Shown piece by piece: positions 28,841 to 35,377 of a stretch of DNA of 64,000 nucleotides (positions are counted from its first letter, which is position 1; the number at the start of each line of letters is the position of its first letter). Source of the stretch: Streptococcus parasanguinis (GTDB lineage: Bacteria; Bacillota; Bacilli; Lactobacillales; Streptococcaceae). The notes beneath the pieces were generated by a model. It made no database searches and was not told the DNA's origin. It saw only the letters and a list, made by a program, of their open reading frames with translations. The position numbers and the translations under genes were made by a program. The stretch spans positions 62,001 to 126,000 of the forward strand of contig NZ_JACLQU010000001.1 of the NCBI RefSeq assembly GCF_016648855.1, written 5' to 3'.

Positions 28841-28856
28841 AGAAAAAGTTTCATTT

Positions 28857-30179
28857 TCAATCAAAGAAATGCGTGATTTTACGGATTTTCTTCACTTGTT
28901 TGACCGAAGCTTTCATCATCTTCACAGATCCATTGACCGGAAGAGCAATCACCTTGGTCGGGATTTTCACAATGGTCTTAGACATCCGCTTAACCCGACT
29001 TTGCTCAGGATTCAAATCATTTGAAAAGTCTTTAGAAATGATTTTATCCAGGTAAAATTCGTAGACCCGACGGCCAAAGGTTGCTGCAGAAATATCATCA
29101 ATCTTTTCTGCCCACTTGGTCTCATCGATTGGAGGCATCTCCTCAATCGCTTCAAGAATCGCTTGTGCCAGATCACTCTCTTCATAAAAGAGCTTTCCAA
29201 ACATACGATCATCAATCACATGATCGAGATAAGGATTGCCATGAGCGATGATCGGGGTACCACTCGCAATACTCTCTAAATAAGTCAACCCTTGCGTCTC
29301 ACTCGTTGAAGCTGAAATAAAGAAGTCAGCCGCCTTATAGTAAAGAGCTGTCTCATTTGGTGGGATCATCCCTGTAAAGACAACCGCATCTGAAATCCCC
29401 AGTTTCGCCGCTTGTTTTTTCAAATCATCCAAATAAGGACCATCTCCAGCGACGATCAACTTAACTTTTGGATTGACCTTGAGGACACCAGGAAGGGCCG
29501 CAATAACAGCCTGAATATTCTTTTCATAAGAAACCCGCGACAGACTCAATAAAAGCGTTTCATCTTCTGCGACTTCATATTTTTCACGAAGAGCTGCTGT
29601 CTCTGTCGGAGTGATTTCCGGTCGGTCAAACTTGGCCAAATCAATCCCTGTCGGAATAATACGTTTTTCTGCCTTGACCTTGTACTTTTGGAGTAAGTCA
29701 TAGACGATCTCGCTTGGACAGATCACGCCATCCAGATCATTCATATAACTTCTCACAATGTATTTGACCATACTTGGGCGAATGACCATACCTCTTGCAA
29801 TATAGCGAACATAGTCCTCATACTGAGTATGGTAGGTATGAATGACTGGAATCCGCAACTCACGTCCAATCCACACTCCCAAAAGGCCCAGTGAAAACTC
29901 AGTCTGGGTATGGATAATATCCAACTGGTATTGCTTAGCAATGGCAAGCGCCTTTGAGAAGCCACGATAAGCAACGCGGCGGTCCTTAAAGGCGAAGAAA
30001 GGCACACTTGGAATCCGAATGATCTGCCAATCTTCATAGCGGTTGACATCTTTATCCGTTGTCGTAAAGATAAAGACCGTGTGTCCCAATTTTTCTAATT
30101 CTGTTTTGAGCGTCCGAATACTGGTCGCTACTCCCGAAACTTGCGGGAAATAGGTATCTGTAAATAACCCTACACGCAT
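28857..30179 (-). CDS. Glycosyltransferase family 4, glucosyl-diacylglycerol synthase type
   Basis: 440 residues. GT4 architecture: MRVGLFTDTYFPQVSGVATSI at the start, the acceptor-side HTQTEFSLGLLG, and the donor-binding STSETQGLTYLESIASGTPII with the E(x7)E pattern. It begins one base after cpoA, and the pneumococcal pair (cpoA and its neighbour Spr0982) makes mono- and diglycosyl-diacylglycerol, the membrane glycolipids that anchor lipoteichoic acid. By that order this protein should add the first glucose to diacylglycerol. A basic C-terminal tail (KASVKQVKKIRKI) probably binds the membrane. Confidence 0.88.
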   Translation of the reverse strand: MRVGLFTDTYFPQVSGVATSIRTLKTELEKLGHTVFIFTTTDKDVNRYEDWQIIRIPSVPFFAFKDRRVAYRGFSKALAIAKQYQLDIIHTQTEFSLGLLGVWIGRELRIPVIHTYHTQYEDYVRYIARGMVIRPSMVKYIVRSYMNDLDGVICPSEIVYDLLQKYKVKAEKRIIPTGIDLAKFDRPEITPTETAALREKYEVAEDETLLLSLSRVSYEKNIQAVIAALPGVLKVNPKVKLIVAGDGPYLDDLKKQAAKLGISDAVVFTGMIPPNETALYYKAADFFISASTSETQGLTYLESIASGTPIIAHGNPYLDHVIDDRMFGKLFYEESDLAQAILEAIEEMPPIDETKWAEKIDDISAATFGRRVYEFYLDKIISKDFSNDLNPEQSRVKRMSKTIVKIPTKVIALPVNGSVKMMKASVKQVKKIRKITHFFD

Positions 30180-30180
30180 C

Positions 30181-31179
30181 TTACATCTCCAAAACTGTTT
30201 GATAGGCTTCGACCAATTGATAAGCCACTAAGTCAATCGAACGACTTTCGGCGACCTTGTAGCCTGCCTCCCGCTTGTCTACTTGTCCGTTCAAGACCTT
30301 GTTCAAGGAATCCACAAATTCGTCTACATTGTGGCACAATTCAGATGACGTCTCGTCGATCCAGCCATTGTATACTGGAATATCCCGCAAGACCGTGTGC
30401 TGATGACTGGCCAAGGCTTCCAAAACAACGATTCCTTCTGTTTCTTCATAAGATGGGAAGAAGAAAGCATCTGAACCCGTCATGGCCCCTTGGAAGACCG
30501 CTCCCTTGAAGTAGCCAGGGAATTCCACATTACTCGGATGATCCTTTTCCACGATACGACGAATCTTACGCGGAATGATCCATTTGTTGATAGAACCTAG
30601 CCAAATAAAGCGAACATCCGGCATGCGACGGGCCACTTCTACGAAATCTTCAATCCCTTTGCGTTTAAAATAAAGCCCTGCACAGATGACAACCTTTTGG
30701 CCTTCTTGGATATTAAAATGCTTTCGAAAGACCTCTTCTTTTTTCGGATCCTTCTTGTATTTTTCCAAATCAATTCCATTGGAGACCGCGATAATCGGTG
30801 TGGTCACCCCATAAGACTGAATCAGGTGTTTAGAATATTCAGATGGCGTGATCACATAGTCTGCCTTTTGGTACATGTGAGCCAAATACTTCCCAAACAA
30901 GGGCGCAAAAAAGTTAGACCCGATAAAGGAATTTTCAAAATCCTCACGGGTTGAATGGCCATGCATGATGACTTTCTTTCCACGACGCTTTGCTGCATGG
31001 AGCAAAAGGAAACTCCGTGGGCCATAGGTATTGATATGCACCACATCATAATCTCCTAAAATATCTGTCGTATACGGAATCCCAGCCAAATCAAGCGCAT
31101 GCATTTGGTGCTGCAAGGCTCGACCAATTCCTGATTTTTGTAATACGGATTTTCCTTCTAAATACAGTAAAACTTTCAT
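30181..31179 (-). CDS. cpoA: Glycosyltransferase CpoA (diglycosyl-diacylglycerol synthesis)
   Basis: 332 residues from the ATG at 31179 (MKVLLYLEGKSVLQKSGIGR), matching pneumococcal CpoA. GT4 fold with FFPSYEETEGIVVLEALASH as the donor site. CpoA adds the second sugar (galactose) to glucosyl-diacylglycerol; mutations give piperacillin resistance in pneumococcus. A longer reading from 31215 would include the promoter. TATAAT lies just seven bases before the ATG, with a TTGCTG -35 box 17 bases above, so this mRNA may be leaderless. The second glycosyltransferase gene follows after one base. Confidence 0.9.
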   Translation of the reverse strand: MKVLLYLEGKSVLQKSGIGRALQHQMHALDLAGIPYTTDILGDYDVVHINTYGPRSFLLLHAAKRRGKKVIMHGHSTREDFENSFIGSNFFAPLFGKYLAHMYQKADYVITPSEYSKHLIQSYGVTTPIIAVSNGIDLEKYKKDPKKEEVFRKHFNIQEGQKVVICAGLYFKRKGIEDFVEVARRMPDVRFIWLGSINKWIIPRKIRRIVEKDHPSNVEFPGYFKGAVFQGAMTGSDAFFFPSYEETEGIVVLEALASHQHTVLRDIPVYNGWIDETSSELCHNVDEFVDSLNKVLNGQVDKREAGYKVAESRSIDLVAYQLVEAYQTVLEM

Positions 31180-31186
31180 ACCCTCT

Positions 31187-31215
31187 ATTATACCGAAATA
31201 AAGAGTGCCCAGCAA
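31187..31215 (-). promoter_or_regulatory. cpoA promoter, leaderless arrangement
   Basis: -35 TTGCTG (31215-31210), 17-base spacer, -10 TATAAT (31192-31187), then AGAGGGT and the ATG. GAGGG is too close to the ATG to serve as a normal ribosome site and would barely be in the transcript. Confidence 0.65.
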
Positions 31216-31235
31216 GTCTCTACCTGTTTCTAGTA

Positions 31236-31271
31236 TAAAAAAGAGGCTAGAACAGTTTTGTTCTAACCTCT
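31236..31271 (-). terminator. ccpA terminator
   Basis: AGAGGTTAGAACA / TGTTCTAGCCTCT stem (one G-T pair) with a four-base loop, then TTTTTT reading leftward. Confidence 0.85.
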
Positions 31272-31276
31272 CAGAC

Positions 31277-31316
31277 TAGTAGACACGTCTTCCCATGTCG
31301 AGACTCTAGTCTACTA
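31277..31316 (-). other. Inverted repeat in the ccpA 3' untranslated region
   Basis: TAGTAGAC at 31277-31284 and GTCTACTA at 31309-31316 can form a stem around a 24-base loop, placed between the ccpA stop codon and its terminator hairpin. Function unknown. Confidence 0.5.
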
Positions 31317-31320
31317 ATCC

Positions 31321-32325
31321 TTATTTTTTAGTCGTTCCACGTTGGTTGATCGTATGAGACAACAGTACTTCGCGTTCTTCCAACTCTTCTTTGTGCATGA
31401 TCTTGGTCAACATGCGCATACTGATCGCACCAAGGTCATACAAGGGTTGGCCAATCGTTGATAGATTTGGACGCGTGTAACGAGTGACTTGTGAATCATC
31501 ACTAGTAATGATTTCAAAATCTTCTGGTACTTTGATACCGTGATCAGACAAGCCGTTCAAGAGACCTGCAGCCAATTCATCACCTGTCACAAAGGCAGCT
31601 GTTGCTTTGGACGCAATGATGCGTTCTGCCAAGTTGTAACCTTCATCATAACGGTACTTGGATTCAAAGACAAGTCCTTCGCTGTAGCTCAATTTTTTCG
31701 CTTTCAAAGCTTCTTTGTAGCCCGCCAAACGGATTTTTCCATTGATATCATCCACCAATGGGCCGCTTACAAAAGCAATTTTCTTGTTGTGTTTTGCCAA
31801 CTGTGTAACAGCATCCACAGTCGCTTGCTTGTAGTCAATATTGACACTTGGTAATTGGTGTTCAACATCCACTGTTCCAGCAAGGACAACTGGCGTCCGA
31901 GAGCGTGAAAATTCTGAGCGAATCTTTTCTGTCAAATGATAGCCCATGAAAATGATCCCATCCACTTGTTTTGAAAAGAGGTTGTTTACCACTGAAACTT
32001 CTTTGTCATCGTCTTCATCGCTATTTGCAAGAACAATATTGTACTTATACATTTCAGCAATGTCATCGATCCCCTTAGCCAATGTAGAGAAATAGCTATT
32101 CGTGATGTTTGGAATCACAACACCGACTGTTGTTGTTTTCTTGCTAGCAAGACCACGCGCAACAGCATTTGGACGGTAATCCAAGCGTTCGATCACTTCT
32201 AATACTTTTTTACGTGTATTTTCTTTAACGTTTTTATTCCCATTTACTACACGACTAACGGTTGCCATTGAAACCCCTGCTTCACGGGCGACATCATAAA
32301 TCGTTACTGTATCGTCTGTATTCAT
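31321..32325 (-). CDS. ccpA: Catabolite control protein A
   Basis: 334 residues from the ATG at 32325 (MNTDDTVTIYDVAREAGVSM), with ribosome site AAAGGA. The LacI-type helix-turn-helix is TIYDVAREAGVSMATVSRVV, followed by the hinge helix NAVARGLASKK and a periplasmic-binding-like effector domain. CcpA binds HPr-Ser-P, made by HprK in this window, and represses or activates genes through cre sites. The position divergent from pepQ is conserved in lactic acid bacteria. Its own promoter has a near-consensus cre site over the -35 box, which points to autoregulation. Confidence 0.97.
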   Translation of the reverse strand: MNTDDTVTIYDVAREAGVSMATVSRVVNGNKNVKENTRKKVLEVIERLDYRPNAVARGLASKKTTTVGVVIPNITNSYFSTLAKGIDDIAEMYKYNIVLANSDEDDDKEVSVVNNLFSKQVDGIIFMGYHLTEKIRSEFSRSRTPVVLAGTVDVEHQLPSVNIDYKQATVDAVTQLAKHNKKIAFVSGPLVDDINGKIRLAGYKEALKAKKLSYSEGLVFESKYRYDEGYNLAERIIASKATAAFVTGDELAAGLLNGLSDHGIKVPEDFEIITSDDSQVTRYTRPNLSTIGQPLYDLGAISMRMLTKIMHKEELEEREVLLSHTINQRGTTKK

Positions 32326-32343
32326 AAGATTTCCTTTCATTAT

Positions 32344-32360
32344 TGAAAATTTCGTTTTCA
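32344..32360 (-). promoter_or_regulatory. Palindrome in the ccpA leader
   Basis: TGAAAACGAAATTTTCA read leftward, with TGAAAA and TTTTCA arms around five bases, between the ccpA promoter and its ATG. It may be an operator or a small hairpin; the spacing is wrong for a normal cre site. Confidence 0.35.
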
Positions 32361-32376
32361 CTCTCTAATTAATCCT

Positions 32377-32405
32377 ATTTTATCATGGATTGTAAACACT
32401 TTCAA
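32377..32405 (-). promoter_or_regulatory. ccpA promoter overlapped by a cre-like operator
   Basis: -35 TTGAAA (32405-32400), 17-base spacer, -10 TAAAAT (32382-32377). The 16-mer TTGAAAGTGTTTACAA at 32405-32390 fits the cre consensus WTGNAARCGNWWWCAW at every position but the central C, which is T. It covers the -35 box. Confidence 0.6.
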
Positions 32406-32485
32406 GTATTTTGGTAAAATTTTGTAAACTCTTGCTTTTTTGGGGAAAATTTGACAAAATAGATCCATAGAAAGAAGGTAGCATT

Positions 32486-33568
32486 ATGTCTAAATTAGAT
32501 CAAATCGTCGATTTTCTTGAAACTGAAAAAACAGATGTCGCTGTTGTATCCGATCCTGTCACCATCAATTACCTGACTGGATTTTACAGTGATCCCCACG
32601 AACGTCAACTCTTCTTGTTCGTTTACACTGACCATGAACCACTTCTCTTCGTTCCTGCACTTGAAGTGGAACGGGCAACTGCAGTTGTCGATTTCCAAGT
32701 GGTTGGCTATGTGGATTCTGAAAACCCTTGGGAAAAGATTAAAGGGGCTGTCGCAAAACCCGATGCCAAAACCGTTGCACTTGAATATGATAACTTGATC
32801 CTTACCAAATACAATGGCTTACGTACTGTCTTTGAACAGGCTCAATTCACCAACTTGACACCACGGATTAACCGCATGCGCTTGATCAAATCTGCTGATG
32901 AGATCCAAAAAATGTTGGTGGCTGGTCAATATGCAGATAAGGCTGTCAATATGGGATTCGACGCCATCTCACTAGATAAAACAGAAACTGATATCGTAGC
33001 AGAAATCGACTTTGGTATCAAACGCTTGGGTTATGAAATGAGCTTTGAAACCATGGTCTTGACTGGAAATAATGCAGCTAACCCACACGGAATTCCTGGA
33101 AGCAACAAAGTCGAAAACGATGCTCTCTTGCTCTTTGACCTTGGCTGTATGGTGAATGGTTATGCGTCTGATATGACTCGTACTGTTGCTGTTGGAAAAC
33201 CTGATGATTTCAAAAAAGAAATCTACCACTTGACGTTAGAAGCTCAACAAGCAGCCATTGACATGATCAAACCAGGAGTAACAGCACACGACGTCGACCG
33301 TGCTGCCCGGAGCGTCATTGAAAAAGCTGGTTATGGTGAATACTTCAACCATCGCCTCGGACACGGGATCGGAATGGACGTGCATGAATTCCCTTCTATT
33401 ATGGAAGGAAATGACCTGGTACTTGAAGAAGGCATGTGCTTCTCAGTTGAACCAGGAATCTATATTCCAGGTAAAGTCGGTGTCCGTATCGAAGATTGTG
33501 GTTATGTCACAAAAGACGGATTTGGACTCTTCACAGAAACCAGCAAAGACTTACTTTACTTTGACTAA
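32486..33568 (+). CDS. pepQ: Xaa-Pro dipeptidase PepQ
   Basis: 360 residues. N-terminal creatinase-like domain (1-120), then the pita-bread metallopeptidase domain with metal ligands in LLFDLGCMVNGYASDMTR, HRLGHGIGMDVHEFP and the later EPGIY and EDCGYV. It splits dipeptides with proline at the second position. Ribosome site AGAAGG. Promoter TTGCTT-17-CAAAAT lies upstream, and the gene diverges from ccpA, as in Lactococcus and Lactobacillus, where CcpA links the two. Confidence 0.96.
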   Translation: MSKLDQIVDFLETEKTDVAVVSDPVTINYLTGFYSDPHERQLFLFVYTDHEPLLFVPALEVERATAVVDFQVVGYVDSENPWEKIKGAVAKPDAKTVALEYDNLILTKYNGLRTVFEQAQFTNLTPRINRMRLIKSADEIQKMLVAGQYADKAVNMGFDAISLDKTETDIVAEIDFGIKRLGYEMSFETMVLTGNNAANPHGIPGSNKVENDALLLFDLGCMVNGYASDMTRTVAVGKPDDFKKEIYHLTLEAQQAAIDMIKPGVTAHDVDRAARSVIEKAGYGEYFNHRLGHGIGMDVHEFPSIMEGNDLVLEEGMCFSVEPGIYIPGKVGVRIEDCGYVTKDGFGLFTETSKDLLYFD

Positions 33569-33626
33569 TCCTTTAGTCGTTTCAATATATAACAAACATC
33601 TTGTTTCGTTAATAATTATAAAAAAT

Positions 33627-33801
33627 GAGGCTGGGACAAAAGTCCTAGCCTCTTAATTGTTTTTGGATTGTCGAGCAAGACGCAGTGGTTGCGTGGGCTC
33701 TACTACGCTGATTTCATCAGCTTTTACAGCCCTACTCAACTGTGCGGAGGTGAGACGACGAAATCGAATTCTAACGAATTACCGATTTCTGTCCCACTCT
33801 C
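33627..33801 (+). repeat. 175-bp intergenic repeat element, copy A
   Basis: Starts GAGGCTGGGACAAAAGTCC and ends TTTCTGTCCCACTCTC. It is nearly identical to copy B at 61861-62035: same length, five substitutions seen by eye. Ends are inverted (TGGGACA...TGTCCCA). Inside are three hairpin modules: a left GAGGCTGGGAC/GTCCTAGCCTC stem, a central one with GCTGATTTCATCAGC, and a right one with GAAATCG/CGATTTC. It lies between convergent pepQ and the Rrf2 gene. No ORF is inside. Confidence 0.9.
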
Positions 33802-33808
33802 ATTTTTC

Positions 33809-34258
33809 TTATGAAACCGATTCTAGTTTCATTCTTTTCTGCGTATCTTGTACGACGTCTTTTAAAGTGGTTTGGGACATTTCTTTTTCCATAGCAGTCT
33901 GAATGTCCTCAAGCTTTCCATCTAAAACATTATGGATATTGTGGCCAATTGGGCAGGCCGGATTCGGATTGTCATGAAAACCAAATAATTGACCTGTCGA
34001 ACCTAAGCATTCTACCGCTTGATAGATATCCAGCAGGCTGATCTCATCGGCTGCTTTTGCGAGCTCAGCTCCGCCTGTCCCACGCGCTACATGGATCAAT
34101 CCAGCTTTCTTCAACTGAGACAAGGTCTTTCGAATAATAACAGGGTTCACGCCGACACTTCCTGCCAAAAAATCACTGGTTACTTTTGTTTTTTCTCCTT
34201 GTAGAGCAATCATGATCAAGACATGAGTACCAATGGTAAAGCGACTCGAAATTTGCAT
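33809..34258 (-). CDS. Rrf2 family transcriptional regulator
   Basis: 149 residues. The Rrf2 winged helix is clear: MQISSRFTIGTHVLIMIAL, then SVGVNPVIIRKTLSQLKKAGL and the wing ARGTGGAELAK. The iron-sulfur cysteine trio of IscR/NsrR is absent; only one cysteine (in NPACPIGHN) remains, so it is more like the YwnA-type, cluster-free members. Ribosome site AAAGGAG. No neighbouring target gene is evident; the phosphoesterase gene downstream of its promoter region points the same way. Confidence 0.88.
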   Translation of the reverse strand: MQISSRFTIGTHVLIMIALQGEKTKVTSDFLAGSVGVNPVIIRKTLSQLKKAGLIHVARGTGGAELAKAADEISLLDIYQAVECLGSTGQLFGFHDNPNPACPIGHNIHNVLDGKLEDIQTAMEKEMSQTTLKDVVQDTQKRMKLESVS

Positions 34259-34369
34259 AACTTCACTCCTTTCTACCCGTTTTGAAGGTAGAGTCTATTG
34301 AACAACCGTCAAGGGACGACTTTCGTTATTCCTATTATACTCTTTTTAGTTGTAATGTCAACAGTTACA

Positions 34370-35212
34370 CTATTGGAAGAAGTCCTCTAGCCAAGCATCG
34401 ATTTCTCGATCATGACCTTCTCTCTGCTCAATTTCATGAAGGAGCTCATGATTGTGGGTATGATGAATGCCATTGACTAAACTTTCATAATACACTTGGT
34501 AATAAGGAAGATGGAGGTCTTTTGCGAGTTGCAGTTCTTTTTGGACATCATAGTCCACCCGTCTAAAATCGACATCTTTTAGCCCCATTTGATCAAATTC
34601 GAGAATGGCATACATGGCCCGAAGGTCCTTGCGAAGATTCTTTTCCAGAAAGAAAGGCTGACCGATCGAGCCAGGATTGATGATCAGTTCTCCGCCTGTC
34701 CCGTAACGGAAAAACTGCTGGTGAATGTGTCCGTAGACTGCAATATCACAAGACGGGTTTGTCACCAAGCGATCAAAATCCTTCTGCTCACCAATGTGGA
34801 TCAATTCGCGACCCCAATTCTTATCAGGTAAGTGGTGGGTAATGCCGATCTTTAAACCTGCGATTTCTCTATGGACCTGCATGGGCATTTTCTGCATGTC
34901 TTCAATTTCCCGGGGCGTGATTTCTTCAAGAATATATTGACACTGGCGCATGAGGTAGCGATGACTGGGTCTGGTCTCATCCAACATCCCCCTCATGGCC
35001 CGCCAAAGACTATCTTCCCAGTTTCCAAGGACTTTGACCGTAATCGGTAACTCCTCTAACATCTCCAAGAGGGCCCGTCTCCCTGTCCCAGGCATCAAAC
35101 TATCTCCCAAGAGCCAATATTCATCCACCTTGGCTTTTCGACTATCCTCTAGAACAGCTTCCAATGCTGTCGTATTTCCATGAATATCTGAAAGTAAAGC
35201 AATTTTAGTCAT
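34370..35212 (-). CDS. Calcineurin-like metallophosphoesterase family protein
   Basis: 280 residues. Metal-binding motifs: LLSDIHGNTTALEAVL (D8, H10), LLGDSLMPG (GD), LGNWE (GN), then GITHHLP and VYGHIHQQF. The N in GNWED and the missing second His of GNHE place it with the protein phosphatase-like or YfcE-like group; the substrate is unknown. Own promoter TATAAT 18 bases before the ATG and ribosome site AAGGAG. A C-terminal extension of about 60 residues rich in His and Glu is not part of the core fold. Confidence 0.87.
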   Translation of the reverse strand: MTKIALLSDIHGNTTALEAVLEDSRKAKVDEYWLLGDSLMPGTGRRALLEMLEELPITVKVLGNWEDSLWRAMRGMLDETRPSHRYLMRQCQYILEEITPREIEDMQKMPMQVHREIAGLKIGITHHLPDKNWGRELIHIGEQKDFDRLVTNPSCDIAVYGHIHQQFFRYGTGGELIINPGSIGQPFFLEKNLRKDLRAMYAILEFDQMGLKDVDFRRVDYDVQKELQLAKDLHLPYYQVYYESLVNGIHHTHNHELLHEIEQREGHDREIDAWLEDFFQ

Positions 35213-35246
35213 GATCTTCTCCTTCTCTCCATTATAACAAAGAGAA

Positions 35247-35275
35247 GAAAAACTTCCACCCTAAGGTGAAAGTTT
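35247..35275 (-). terminator. Terminator of the ABC transporter operon
   Basis: AACTTTCACC / GGTGGAAGTT stem (one G-T pair) with a TTAG loop, then TTTTTC reading leftward. It stands about 100 bases after the permease stop. Confidence 0.6.
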
Positions 35276-35377
35276 TATGAACATTCCATGCTACTTGAAA
35301 TGAAAACTCAGGCTAGAAGCGGACGCTTCGTCGTTGGATTTATCTTTTTCCAAAGAGTTGCTTAACGGCTTTGTATC

